This document shows positions 25,756 to 33,561 of a stretch of 64,000 bases of DNA, one piece after another. A program made the translations under genes and the position numbers. A model generated the notes under the pieces. The model was not told the DNA's origin. It worked only from the letters and a program-made list of their open reading frames with translations, and did no database searches. Positions within the stretch are counted from its first letter, which is position 1, and each line of letters opens with the position of its first letter. This stretch comes from Sphingomonas arvum (GTDB lineage Bacteria; Pseudomonadota; Alphaproteobacteria; Sphingomonadales; Sphingomonadaceae): assembly GCF_026013565.1 (NCBI RefSeq), contig NZ_JAPDOB010000002.1, positions 806,001 to 870,000 on the forward strand. Direction: 5' to 3'.

Positions 25756-25974
25756 GTGAGGCCTGTTATCCCGAAGCACCGCCTGATCTGCCTCAAACCG
25801 AAAACTAGGCTTGATGATCCAGTGTTTCACTTCGAGGCCCCAAGTGACAACTCTGCGATCCAGATTGCTGCGCGCCAGGTCGAGGGTTGCGCTGCTGAGC
25901 TGTGGAGAGGCTATCAAGTGGTGGGAAGCTGGCGGGTAGCTTCTACTCCGCTAGGAAGTGCCTCAGACACCTGA
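25756..25974 (+). CDS. Small AELWRGY-motif protein
   Basis: A 72-residue protein starting at GTG: MRPVIPKHRLICLKPKTRLD, then DPVFHFEAPSDNSAIQIAAR and AAELWRGYQVVGSWRVAST. A paralogous stretch at 40549-40773 conserves the N-terminal RPVIPKxRLIC, the DPVxHFEA and the AELWRGY segments, while intervening bases differ. Protein-level conservation supports that this small frame is or was translated. Function is unknown. No strong ribosome site is visible. Confidence 0.55.
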   Translation: MRPVIPKHRLICLKPKTRLDDPVFHFEAPSDNSAIQIAARQVEGCAAELWRGYQVVGSWRVASTPLGSASDT

Positions 25975-25994
25975 ATGAGACAACCCTGCTCGTC

Positions 25995-26243
25995 TCAGGC
26001 GAGCCGGTCGCCCCCCTTGATTACAGAACCACTGCCAGGCGAGTTCGACTCCGAGTTCACAACGTTCGGCGGAGATGGACTGCTCACTGCGCCTTTGGCT
26101 GAGTTGGAAGTTGCGGCCGATCTGGCACGGCATTCATCCAACAGCTTCTTGCAACTTTCGAGGTGCGCTTCGAAGGCTCTGGTTCCTAGCTCCGTAACCT
26201 AGCCAAGCTTGCGAAGCTCTTCAACTTGCCGCAGGCGAGCCAT
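25995..26243 (-). pseudogene. Possible broken small gene with in-frame TAG
   Basis: A minus-strand frame starts at ATG 26243 (MARLRQVEELRKLG), hits one TAG, and then continues open for 67 codons (VTELGTRAFEAHLESCKKLL, DECRARSAATSNSAKGAV). Composition on both sides of the TAG looks coding-like: charged and helical, with Cys/Lys spacing like other small genes here. A single nonsense change could have split it. This is a weak call. Confidence 0.3.
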
Positions 26244-26354
26244 GGCTCAACGGGGTTGGGCAAGCATGCTTGTGGGGAGGTTAGGCACGATCCCTTACCC
26301 GCTGTTTACCCCGGTCAACGACTGCTCAAACGGGGGCGAGCAGGAGTATTTGCG

Positions 26355-26693
26355 ATGCCGAGTTTTGGTAAGAGAGTGGACGTGCCCGGCGGCCGGCGCA
26401 GCAGCCGGCGCGATCACGTGGTACTCGCAGCCGCGGCCATGTCCTTGGACAAGTCTAGGTCGGTGGTGGTTGAGGACGTCTCCTCAACCGGGGCCAGGCT
26501 TCTGGGGCGAGACTTGCCGGGTGCCGGGAAAGACCTGCTGTTGAAGGTGGCCGCTGAGGCATTCATGGCTTGGGTGGTTTGGTCCACCGGGGAAGAGTGC
26601 GGAATTGAGTTCGAGGACCCACTCGATTCAGCCGCGGTTAGCCGCTTGAAGGCTGATGCTTCCATCGAGCACTTTCTGGTGCTCGTGGAATAA
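26355..26693 (+). CDS. PilZ domain protein
   Basis: A 112-residue PilZ-type protein. MPSFGKRVDVPGGRRSSRRD parallels the start of the PilZ protein at 24593. VVVEDVSSTGARLLGRDLPG supplies the D-SSTG motif, and VVWSTGEECGIEFEDPL the terminal strand. A GGAG site lies nine bases before the ATG. The upstream frame is open further but shows no conserved content. Its 3' end overlaps a convergent minus-strand gene by about 55 bases. Confidence 0.8.
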   Translation: MPSFGKRVDVPGGRRSSRRDHVVLAAAAMSLDKSRSVVVEDVSSTGARLLGRDLPGAGKDLLLKVAAEAFMAWVVWSTGEECGIEFEDPLDSAAVSRLKADASIEHFLVLVE

Positions 26694-26889
26694 GCGGCGC
26701 AGGACCGGGAACCTCAGCAAAGGGCAGGCCGATCACAGCAACGCGCCCGCTGGCCGTCCAGATCTCCACCCGGAGGTGCCGAGGCTTACCAGAGGCTTTC
26801 TCGATGGCTTCCAGGCCACCTCGGACGCGCACCTCATCCGTATGCTCGAGAACACCCTGGTCGACATACAGAACGCGGAAGGTTTGCAT
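26638..26889 (-). CDS. Small hypothetical protein
   Basis: An 83-residue protein beginning MQTFRVLYVDQGVLEHTDEV, with RVRGGLEAIEKASGKPRHLR and VEIWTASGRVAVIGLPFAEV. The alternating strand/helix pattern (VLYVD..., HLRVEIWTASGRVAVIG) looks like a compact alpha-beta protein. The last 15 or so codons overlap the PilZ gene's 3' end on the other strand. The plus-strand frame over the same bases is judged the shadow. No family is recognised. Confidence 0.5.
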   Translation of the reverse strand: MQTFRVLYVDQGVLEHTDEVRVRGGLEAIEKASGKPRHLRVEIWTASGRVAVIGLPFAEVPGPAPLIPRAPESARWKHQPSSG

Positions 26890-26927
26890 CGCGCAATCAA
26901 CGCACCGCTATTGTCCCCTCAGCTCAA

Positions 26928-27071
26928 TCACTGATCGCTGCTCCGCTTTCGCGCGAGGTCTTCAAATGCTGCAGCGACATTGATGAGCAGGCGCTGTTCC
27001 GGACGACCAGAATATCGACGCGCCAAGGTCCGGCACTTGCGCGCCTCACTGGCAAAGGTGTCCTCCCGCAT
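26928..27071 (-). CDS. 47-residue CR-LA motif protein
   Basis: A tiny gene with a strong ribosome site (GGGAGG, five bases from the ATG). It encodes MREDTFASEARKCRTLARRY, then SGRPEQRLLINVAAAFEDLA and RKRSSDQ. It belongs with two other small proteins here (at 34409 and 40151-40393) that share a Cys-Arg-x-Leu-Ala helix followed about 12-20 residues later by a second helix with LL...A..E..L. The family looks like a two-helix hairpin of unknown function, common in sphingomonads by my recollection. Confidence 0.65.
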   Translation of the reverse strand: MREDTFASEARKCRTLARRYSGRPEQRLLINVAAAFEDLARKRSSDQ

Positions 27072-27228
27072 CTTGCCTCCCGCCAATCGAATCGAACCAA
27101 GTCGCGCGCGACGAGCGCTGACTGATTGATCGTTGGCTCGTCATGACGAAACGAAGCGCGACAATCTTTCCCGTGAATCTGAAAAACTGTGAGAACGACC
27201 GATTGGACGAGATGAGTGTCGCTCTGGG

Positions 27229-28188
27229 TCAGTCGGTCCGGTGCTCGGCTTGCCCCAAGCCAACGGCAGCCTCCCCCTGCGCCTCGGTTGAAGGCGCAAG
27301 CCTCTTCAGCACTTTCGCACGCACCTCTTGCGGCGTAACCGCCAAGTCGATGGCGCCGGCGGCAGTCACCATCCGCCTTTGCGCCTCTTGTCCCGCACGA
27401 TCCTTCGGCCGCATCGTGTAGATGATGACGGGGACCATCATCCGTCTATCTTGCATCGCTTCGATCATCCTCAATCCGGCGAGGCGATCATCGCCGCGCC
27501 CAAGGTCGCTGATCAGGAGCGCGTAGCGGTTCATGGCGACTAGTTTGAGTGCGTCTTCTGTCGACCCCGCAAGATGCACCGCAATCCGGTGCTGCTTGAA
27601 GGCCGCGATCTCCAGTCGATTGTTGGAAGGGTGATCGTCGACCCACAAGATCGTCGCGACAGCATTAGGCGCATCATGCGTGAGCGGCGGCGCTGTGCGA
27701 ATTGGCACAGCCCGCTGTGCGGGAGCGAAAGCCCCGGTGATGCCCACAGCGGACAGGATCACAAGCAGGGCCGCGACGACAACAGCGCTCGTAGAACACC
27801 GTGATCGGATCGACTTCGCAACTGATCTAGCAGGTCCGACTGGCTCCTCGTTTTCGAGGGCAGGCGCCTGGTCGCGAGCGGCCTCACGAAGGATATAGCC
27901 GACGCCGTAGGCGGCGACGATCTCGAGCCCGGATCCGCTTATGGTCCTGCGTAGCTTGCTGATCGCCTTAGCGAGTGAGTTTTCGTGGACCAGCTGATGC
28001 GGCCAGGCGGCACGCAGCAATTCCTCCTTGCTGACGCATTCGCCGAGACGCTTCGCGAGAGCCGCGAAGACGCTCCACGATCGACGATCGAGCACCGTTC
28101 TCTGCCCACTCACACTCATTGAGCGGACATGCGGATCGAATTCGAGATCCAGAAGTCGCAGCGAGGTGCCTTCCATATCGCCGATCAT
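27229..28188 (-). CDS. Winged-helix regulator with TM helix and C-terminal receiver-like domain
   Basis: A 319-residue protein. Residues 8-100 are an OmpR/ToxR-type winged helix (VLDRRSWSVFAALAKRLGEC, HENSLAKAISKLRRTI, AAYGVGYILRE). A basic, then hydrophobic stretch at about 134-155 (SAVVVAALLVILSAVGIT) is a probable transmembrane helix. Residues 178-295 form a receiver-like domain: ILWVDDHPSNN (acid pair 184-185), LLISDLGRGDD (phospho-Asp position 228) and VIIYTMR (Thr 258). The usual Lys near the end is not evident. If the helix spans the membrane, the receiver would be periplasmic, which is odd. If it is merely buried, this is a reversed-order response regulator. Alternative start: ATG 28176. 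Confidence 0.75.
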   Translation of the reverse strand: MIGDMEGTSLRLLDLEFDPHVRSMSVSGQRTVLDRRSWSVFAALAKRLGECVSKEELLRAAWPHQLVHENSLAKAISKLRRTISGSGLEIVAAYGVGYILREAARDQAPALENEEPVGPARSVAKSIRSRCSTSAVVVAALLVILSAVGITGAFAPAQRAVPIRTAPPLTHDAPNAVATILWVDDHPSNNRLEIAAFKQHRIAVHLAGSTEDALKLVAMNRYALLISDLGRGDDRLAGLRMIEAMQDRRMMVPVIIYTMRPKDRAGQEAQRRMVTAAGAIDLAVTPQEVRAKVLKRLAPSTEAQGEAAVGLGQAEHRTD

Positions 28189-28350
28189 CTCTTTCGATCT
28201 TCACCCAGCGCAAGAACAAGGCAACTGATGCACGGTATAGGTGGCTGCTCCAAGGTGCCTGCAATATCTGACCGCGCCGTAGGCCAGCAGAGAAACATAA
28301 TCGCAGTGGCACGCAAACAGTCATCTGGGCCCGATCAGCTGGTTGTGTCC

Positions 28351-28397
28351 GAACGTCTGCTCGTGGTGGCAAGCGGACGGGCAGCTTCAGGTGAGCA
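28351..28397. repeat. REP-like intergenic repeat
   Basis: Contains GAACGTCTGCTCGTGGTGG then CAAGCGGACGGGCAGCTTCAG, the same order of motifs as the copies at 31361, 32681, 36421 and 42664: a TGGTGG lead followed by an AAGC...GCTT(T)C hairpin. Confidence 0.6.
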
Positions 28398-28513
28398 AAT
28401 CCGATAAGCTGCAGTTCGTTCAGGCGGGCCAAGACGTCGGCTTAGCGCCCTTCTTGGACGCTCAAGGCGGCCTAGCGATCGCCCGTTAGCAGACGTCGTT
28501 CACCTTCCGAGCT

Positions 28514-28548
28514 AAATGTGTCCGGTTCCGACCCATATCGGACATTAG
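28514..28548. repeat. REP-like palindromic repeat
   Basis: AATGTGTCCG at the left and CGGACATTAG at the right flank TTCCGACCCATAT, giving an imperfect palindrome. It fits the pattern AATGTCCG-TTTCCACCCAT-CGGACATT that is frequent between genes of sphingomonads, as I recall. Confidence 0.6.
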
Positions 28549-28678
28549 TGTTGCAGCAGCTCAGTGCCCTCGTTGCCCCTGCGGCTCTGCGGCGAACTGG
28601 GTATTGGTAAAGTGATGGTTAGGTGCGATGCTCTGAACTCCAAGTTTGCGAGTCGTCTCAAGAGGGAGGAGAGCAGCT

Positions 28679-29149
28679 GTGAGCATCCAAACTTACGGCA
28701 CGATCATGCTCGTGCTCGTTGCAGCGGCGGGCGTCGCCAGCGCACAAACGGCGAGGGACATCCGCGGCGTGTCACCCTACGAAAACTCCTTGACGGATCA
28801 GCCACCACCTCGGCTTGTCGTCGATCCGCCCTTCCAAGAAGGACTGAAGGTCGGCGTTTTCCAAGCGCAGTACCGTGTCGAGAACCTTCGCATTGTCCCG
28901 GTATTTGGGCCCGACGGTTTGAAGGTTAGTCCCAGGATCGGTCACCTTCATGTGATCGTGGACGACGGACCGCAGTGGTGGGCCGACGCGAGCGACAGCA
29001 ATACCGTTGATGTAGCCAATCTCGCGCCTGGCCCACACCGCGTCACTATCCAGCTGGTCAACGCAAACCACGTCGTCTTTCCCGGGCAGGTGGTAACCCT
29101 CAACTTCACGGTTCCCGCCACAGCCAAGGTAGCCCCAGTGATCCGTTAG
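28679..29149 (+). CDS. Secreted DUF6130-like protein
   Basis: A 156-residue exported protein. The signal peptide TYGTIMLVLVAAAGVASA is followed by a mature beta-rich domain: LKVGVFQAQYRVENLRIVPV, VSPRIGHLHVIVDDGPQWWA, NLAPGPHRVTIQLVNANHVV and FPGQVVTLNFTVP. The HLHVxVDD and LxPGPHxVxIxLxxANH motifs resemble the DUF6130 family, a secreted immunoglobulin-like domain of unknown role. The GTG start at 28679 has GGGAGGAG at about nine bases. It is followed 35 bases later by an epoxide hydrolase gene in the same direction, so an operon is likely. Confidence 0.65.
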   Translation: MSIQTYGTIMLVLVAAAGVASAQTARDIRGVSPYENSLTDQPPPRLVVDPPFQEGLKVGVFQAQYRVENLRIVPVFGPDGLKVSPRIGHLHVIVDDGPQWWADASDSNTVDVANLAPGPHRVTIQLVNANHVVFPGQVVTLNFTVPATAKVAPVIR

Positions 29150-29184
29150 TCCGCGTCGTCAGCCCACCAAAGGGAGATGTCGAT

Positions 29185-30450
29185 ATGCGTACGTTCCTCG
29201 TGACTCTTGGCATTCTCACGATCGGCGTGAATCCTACTCAAGCGCAGAGACCCGCCGACACAGGGATTCGCGCGTTCAGAGTGCACGTGCCGGAACGCGA
29301 CATCGCAGACCTCAAGCGACGCCTTCAGCAAACCCGCTGGCCGGACAAGGAAACGGTCAACGATGCGTCGCAAGGAGCGCAGCTCGCAAACATGCGAGAG
29401 CTCGTTGGTTACTGGGGCGGCTCGTACGACTGGCGCAAGGCCGAAGCGAAGCTCAATTCGCTGCCGCAATATACGACGGACATCGACGGCGTCCGCATCC
29501 ACTTCATTCAAGTACGGTCCCGCGAAAAGAACGCACTTCCATTGCTTGTCATGCACGGCTGGCCAGGTTCCGTGTTCGAGCAACTCAAGCTAGTGGGACC
29601 CCTGACGGACCCAGTGGCCCATGGTGGCAGGGCTGAAGACGCGTTTGATGTCGTAATCCCGTCCATGCCCGGGTTCGGCTTCTCCTCACGGCCAACCACT
29701 ACGGGGTGGGATCCCGACCGGATTGCTCGGAGCTATGCCGAATTGATGAAGCGGCTCGGCTACAGCCGCTGGGTGGCGCAAGGCGGAGACCTGGGAGCAC
29801 TGGTCGCCAACTCGCTTGGACGCCAAGCACCGCAAGGCCTGCTTGCGATCCACAGCAGCCTGCCAGCAACTCTTCCGCCCGAACTCGGACCGGCCCTCGC
29901 GAGCGGCATGGCGCCGGCCGGCCTGTCCGACAAGGAACGCGTTGCGTTTCAGGCAGTGGACGCGTTCAACAAGAACGCTCGGGCATATGCGTTCATGATG
30001 ACGACCAGGCCACAGGCAGTCGGGTATGGCCTGACCGATTCTCCGGCGGGGCTTGCCGGCTGGATGCTGGTTCATACCGGCTTCGACAAATGGCAATACG
30101 GCCGGGATCCAAGGCAATCGCCGACCCGGGACGACGTGCTGGACAACTTCTCCCTTTATTGGCTGACAAACACCGCAGTGTCGGCCGCACGCGAGTATTG
30201 GGAGAACGGGTCGCGCAGCGTGCTTTCCGCCGCCGCCCAGAAAACGGCGGACATCAAGGTGCCGGTTGCGATCACGGCCTTTCCCGATGAAATTTACGTA
30301 GCTCCGGAGAGTTGGGCGCGGCGCGCCTATCCGACCCTCCTCTACTTCCACGAGGCGGCGAAAGGCGGGCACTTTGCAGCTTGGGAACAGCCACAGGTGT
30401 TCAGCGCGGAGCTGCGCGCGGCCTTCGCACCCATTCGTTCGAGACCGTGA
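29185..30450 (+). CDS. Epoxide hydrolase family protein, exported
   Basis: A 421-residue alpha/beta hydrolase. The signal peptide (MRTFLVTLGILTIGVNPTQA) is followed by the epoxide hydrolase N-terminal domain (FRVHVPERDIADLKRRLQQT), the oxyanion LLVMHGWPGSVFE, the nucleophile Asp in AQGGDLGALVA, and the catalytic His in KGGHFAAWE. The order and lengths match microsomal-type epoxide hydrolases (EHN plus abhydrolase). The expected reaction is hydrolysis of an epoxide to a diol, probably in the periplasm. It is coupled by GTGA to the next gene. Confidence 0.87.
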   Translation: MRTFLVTLGILTIGVNPTQAQRPADTGIRAFRVHVPERDIADLKRRLQQTRWPDKETVNDASQGAQLANMRELVGYWGGSYDWRKAEAKLNSLPQYTTDIDGVRIHFIQVRSREKNALPLLVMHGWPGSVFEQLKLVGPLTDPVAHGGRAEDAFDVVIPSMPGFGFSSRPTTTGWDPDRIARSYAELMKRLGYSRWVAQGGDLGALVANSLGRQAPQGLLAIHSSLPATLPPELGPALASGMAPAGLSDKERVAFQAVDAFNKNARAYAFMMTTRPQAVGYGLTDSPAGLAGWMLVHTGFDKWQYGRDPRQSPTRDDVLDNFSLYWLTNTAVSAAREYWENGSRSVLSAAAQKTADIKVPVAITAFPDEIYVAPESWARRAYPTLLYFHEAAKGGHFAAWEQPQVFSAELRAAFAPIRSRP

Positions 30451-31136
30451 ACGCAACTATCGCGGCAATTTGCCTCGCACCGGTAGGAGCCAAGCGGCCC
30501 GTGGAGGCAAGTGCAAAGCGCAGAACGTCCATACCGCCGGAGCTTAGGCCCACGAATCGGCGTCAAGAGTCCTTTTCAGACGCGGTCTTTGCAATCGTTG
30601 TCACCATCATGATCTTGGAAATTCGCATTCCGGATGCGCTCGCTTTTGATAGCGATGGTCAAGCGCTGATGGGGCTCGCAGCCGTCGTTGCGACCTATGC
30701 GCTCAGCTTTGTCGTGATCGCGATTTTCTGGAGTAATCATCACTATCTCGTCTTCACACTTCTACGCGCTGACCGCGCAACAATCTGGCTCAACAACAAT
30801 GCGTTGTTCTGGATAACCTTGATCCCGATCGTCGCACATTTCTTTGGACTTCACCCGACGGCGCCGAGGGCGGTCGCCGCCTACGCGTTCGTCGTCATGA
30901 CATGTACGCTGTCGTTCGGTCTGCTGCGCGGAGCGAAGATCAGCCGAAACCAATTACACCGTTCGCTGCACCGCCGGGTTTTCAGGAGAATTTGGCCGGC
31001 CGTTATCGCTTACGGTGCCGCGATACCCTTGGCCTTCGCCGACGTACATATCGCTTGGGCATGCCTGCTTGTTCTGCCTGGGCTCTTCTTCCTGCCCGTC
31101 ACGCAAAGCGCGCCGGTCGAAAACAGTGGACGATGA
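30447..31136 (+). CDS. TMEM175-family potassium channel-like protein
   Basis: A 229-residue membrane protein. After a basic N-terminus comes FSDAVFAIVVTIMILEIRIP, the FSD signature of the first TMEM175 helix (formerly DUF1211). Further helices include VVATYALSFVVIAIFWSNHH, LFWITLIPIVAHFFGLH and AAYAFVVMTCTLSFGLLRG. Bacterial TMEM175 proteins form tetrameric leak-type potassium channels. The GTG at 30447 overlaps the stop of the epoxide hydrolase gene. A function linked to that enzyme is not obvious. Confidence 0.85.
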   Translation: MNATIAAICLAPVGAKRPVEASAKRRTSIPPELRPTNRRQESFSDAVFAIVVTIMILEIRIPDALAFDSDGQALMGLAAVVATYALSFVVIAIFWSNHHYLVFTLLRADRATIWLNNNALFWITLIPIVAHFFGLHPTAPRAVAAYAFVVMTCTLSFGLLRGAKISRNQLHRSLHRRVFRRIWPAVIAYGAAIPLAFADVHIAWACLLVLPGLFFLPVTQSAPVENSGR

Positions 31137-31248
31137 GGACACCTACTTCTCGGGCAAGCGTGAGCTCGCCCGTGCGGCGGCCGCCTCGAACGCTGGGGAT
31201 CAGCTGGGTGTGACAGCAAGCAGACGCCCGGCCCGCAGCTAAGCTTAG

Positions 31249-31276
31249 GTCCGCTTTCCACCCATTCCGCAAGTAA
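31249..31276. repeat. REP-like repeat, half element
   Basis: GTCCGCTTTCCACCCATTCC followed by GCAAGTAAG: the core of the AATGTCCGCTTTCCACCCAT-CGGACATT repeat with a degenerated right arm. Confidence 0.55.
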
Positions 31277-31360
31277 GCTCGCCGGCTGCTTTGCGCCCAT
31301 CTCGGCTGCTCAGGCCGGAAACGGCGGAACTCGTTAGCGGACCTTCGTTCGCCTCGGCTG

Positions 31361-31400
31361 ACGTCTGCTCATGGTGGGAAGCGGAATGGCAGCTTTCGGG
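31361..31400. repeat. REP-like intergenic repeat
   Basis: ACGTCTGCTCATGGTGGG then AAGCGGAATGGCAGCTTTCG: TGGTGGG lead plus a hairpin with GAAGC and GCTTTC arms. Same arrangement as the copies at 28351, 32681, 36421 and 42664. Confidence 0.6.
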
Positions 31401-31515
31401 TCCGCACCCACAGAATGCAGAGGTGTGCCCGCGAAGGGCCTAGATGACGGCTTAGCGCCAATCGCCATCCTGGCAGCATCTTGAATGACAGGTATTCATC
31501 TGCTCGACCGCCTGC

Positions 31516-32007
31516 ATGATCAGCCTGCTGTTTGTATTGGGTGCCCAAGCTTCCTCCCCTGCTGCTCCAGAGCTCTCTCCCGACGCGCTGAAGGCAGAGA
31601 TCGCGGCTGTCGACGCGGAGTATTTTCGCCTCCTTTGGAAAGATTGTGAGGCGCCCGAAAAATTGAGGGCACTAATCTCGCCCGATCAGGAGTTCTACCA
31701 TGACCAGCATGGCCTAACGATCGGGCCGGCTGCCGACTTAAGCTTCGTTGCTCGCCGGTGCGACAACCTTGCTAGAACCGGCGCCAGCACACGGAGAGTA
31801 ATCGTTCCTGGCACCTTCCGCGTTGATCCCGTGCCAGGCTTCGGAGCCGTCGCTACGGGTAGGCACCGTTTCTACCGCACCGACCCGGGCAAGCCCGAAC
31901 GCTTTCTGGGCTCAGCGACTTTCTCGGTCGTATGGAAGCGAACTGGTGCCAGTTGGCAAAGCTATCGAGTGCTCAGTTTGGATCATCGGAAAGCTAGCAA
32001 GCCGTGA
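31516..32007 (+). CDS. Exported NTF2-like (SnoaL/DUF4440-type) protein
   Basis: A 163-residue protein with a short signal-like start (MISLLFVLGAQASSPAAP) and an NTF2-like fold pattern: ALKAEIAAVDAEYFRLLWKD, LRALISPDQEFYHDQHGL, VATGRHRFYRTDPGKPERFL and FSVVWKRTGASWQSYRVLSL. The DQEFYHDQHG and terminal W..YRVLSLDH are typical of periplasmic DUF4440-like proteins. Catalysis is uncertain. A second NTF2-like gene lies 108 bases downstream on the opposite strand. Confidence 0.7.
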   Translation: MISLLFVLGAQASSPAAPELSPDALKAEIAAVDAEYFRLLWKDCEAPEKLRALISPDQEFYHDQHGLTIGPAADLSFVARRCDNLARTGASTRRVIVPGTFRVDPVPGFGAVATGRHRFYRTDPGKPERFLGSATFSVVWKRTGASWQSYRVLSLDHRKASKP

Positions 32008-32114
32008 GCGGATCGGCTGCGCGGAGCTGCTTCGAGCTCAGTGCTCTTCCCCGGGGCCGGATTCGGCGATCGTCAGAAAGCAGGCTCTGTCGCACAATTA
32101 GAGCCTCCACCCGG

Positions 32115-32558
32115 TCACTTCTGTGCGGGCGATCCAGCTAACATGTTTTCGTGTTCTAGGATGATGCGAAGGTTATTGTTCTCTACCCTTAGCACTGCCG
32201 TATAGGCCATTTGAGCCGTCCGGCTGCCAGCGGTCCAGCTGAAGCCACCAACGACAAGGCAAGTGTCCGGGCTGATCTGTTCATAGCTGAGATCCTGCCA
32301 CGCGAACTTGTCGGGCTTTTGCCACTCTGGACTCGCGTAACGCTTACCAATTGCATCGAAGCTATCGCGACTTTTCGGTGTGAAGCCCAGTGAATAGGCT
32401 CCCAGCGCGCTGTAGCGTGCGGCGACGGCGCCTCGATCGCCTCGGGAAAGATCCGACGCATAGGCCCTCATGAACTCCGTCGCATCGCTGCCGCAGTCCA
32501 CAAGCTTTGACGTAGCTTGGTTTGCGGCAAGGCCTGCTGCAATCAAAACAATGAGCAT
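32115..32558 (-). CDS. Exported NTF2-like protein
   Basis: A 147-residue protein with signal peptide MLIVLIAAGLAANQATS, then ATEFMRAYASDLSRGDRGAV, LGAYSLGFTPKSRDSFDAIG and CLVVGGFSWTAGSRTAQMAY with a terminal LRVENNNLRIILEHEN strand. This is the helix-then-curved-sheet pattern of SnoaL/NTF2-like proteins. A longer frame begins at 32651, but the added part is basic and unlikely as a leader. It converges with the NTF2-like gene at 31516; sequence similarity between the two is low. Confidence 0.65.
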   Translation of the reverse strand: MLIVLIAAGLAANQATSKLVDCGSDATEFMRAYASDLSRGDRGAVAARYSALGAYSLGFTPKSRDSFDAIGKRYASPEWQKPDKFAWQDLSYEQISPDTCLVVGGFSWTAGSRTAQMAYTAVLRVENNNLRIILEHENMLAGSPAQK

Positions 32559-32911
32559 GAGGGTTATCTCTCGAGGTTTCGCGGAAGAAAGTGCCAGTAA
32601 GACCAGCTTTGGGCAACGGGTGAGCGCTTTGTTCCGCCTTCTTTCGGCCACTTGCCGACGCTCAAGCTGGCTTCAAACCGATGTCTGCGGGTGGTGGGAA
32701 GCAGAACGGCGGCTTTCGAGTTGGAAATGCTTGAAAGCAGGCGATGCCGGGGGCAAGGCTCGAGCGACTTGCCGCACCAGCACTCAAGGGGGCTGCAAGC
32801 CTGAAACCCGAAGCTGACGGTCTTTCCGACCGCCTTTCCTCGGGGTTCCGCACGATGATGTCGACAACCTTGTGGCACTTGAGCGTCTGCCCTCGATGAT
32901 CCAAGCTCGGA
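32559..32911. other. Intergenic stretch with a repeat
   Basis: No gene is supported. It holds the repeat-family member at 32681-32720 and the upstream region of the NTF2-like gene. Confidence 0.4.
32681..32720. repeat. REP-like intergenic repeat
   Basis: ATGTCTGCGGGTGGTGGG then AAGCAGAACGGCGGCTTTCG, again a GGTGGTGGG lead and an AAGC...GCTTTC hairpin. Confidence 0.6.
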
Positions 32912-33499
32912 TCACCGCTCGCCCGTCGCAGCAACAGAGGGGCGTTCCTGACAGCGTGCAACCCACGCGCGGATCGCGGGAGTGGTGGCCATCTGATCGC
33001 CGAACCAGGCGAAGGGTCCTGCGCAGAGCAGATCGGCGGCACTGTAGCTATCGCCGAGCAGATAGGGCTGCTTGCTCAGAACCGCGTCAAGGTGGTCCCG
33101 CGCCGTATCGTAATCGCGCAGTGAAGCTGTAACGGCGGGATGGCTCAGCCCTGCCCAGGACAAGATCGCCACGGGCTCGAGAACGCCCTGATACCAGATC
33201 AGCCACGAGATGTAGCGGCCTCGCTGCTCGTGACCGACCGGTCGCCCGAGGCCGGCCTCGGGAAAGCGATCGGTCAGGTAGAGAACGATCGCAGCTCGCT
33301 CTCGCACACTGTCCTCTCCGTCTATGAGATAGGGCACCTTTTTTTCAGGATGCGCATTTCGAGGGTCAGGACCTCCCGAGCCGTCCTGACGAGGGATCGT
33401 GACTTCGATCGTGTCGATCTGATCCGTGATGCCCAGCTCGATTGCCAACTGCTTGATGCTCGTGGAGCGGCTGTTCGGTGCATGGTAGAAGCGCAACAT
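32912..33499 (-). CDS. Glutathione S-transferase
   Basis: A 195-residue GST. The thioredoxin-fold N-terminus is MLRFYHAPNSRSTSIKQLAI with the Ser/Thr-type active-site region. EKKVPYLIDGEDSVRERAAI gives the cis-Pro and the Glu/Ser motif that binds glutathione, and VLYLTDRFP follows. The all-helical C-terminal half has DYDTARDHLDAVLSKQPYLL and GDSYSAADLL, the conserved N-capping box. It probably conjugates or reduces electrophiles in the cytoplasm. It is divergent from a WYL-type regulator that is a good candidate for controlling it. Confidence 0.88.
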   Translation of the reverse strand: MLRFYHAPNSRSTSIKQLAIELGITDQIDTIEVTIPRQDGSGGPDPRNAHPEKKVPYLIDGEDSVRERAAIVLYLTDRFPEAGLGRPVGHEQRGRYISWLIWYQGVLEPVAILSWAGLSHPAVTASLRDYDTARDHLDAVLSKQPYLLGDSYSAADLLCAGPFAWFGDQMATTPAIRAWVARCQERPSVAATGER

Positions 33500-33561
33500 G
33501 GTGGTTCTCCTGACGTGGTCGGACTTGGAATAAGCCAGTCATCCTGACAGAAGTGGTCAGC

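Larger units (their letters stand above)
28189..28678. other. Intergenic stretch with hairpin repeats
   Basis: No gene seen. It contains two members of the dispersed repeat family (28351-28397 and 28514-28548) and, just before 28679, the ribosome site AGGGAGGAGAG of the DUF6130-like gene. Confidence 0.5.
31137..31515. other. Intergenic stretch with two repeats
   Basis: No gene seen. It contains repeat-family members at 31249-31276 and 31361-31400 and a probable promoter region for the NTF2-like gene at 31516. Confidence 0.45.
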
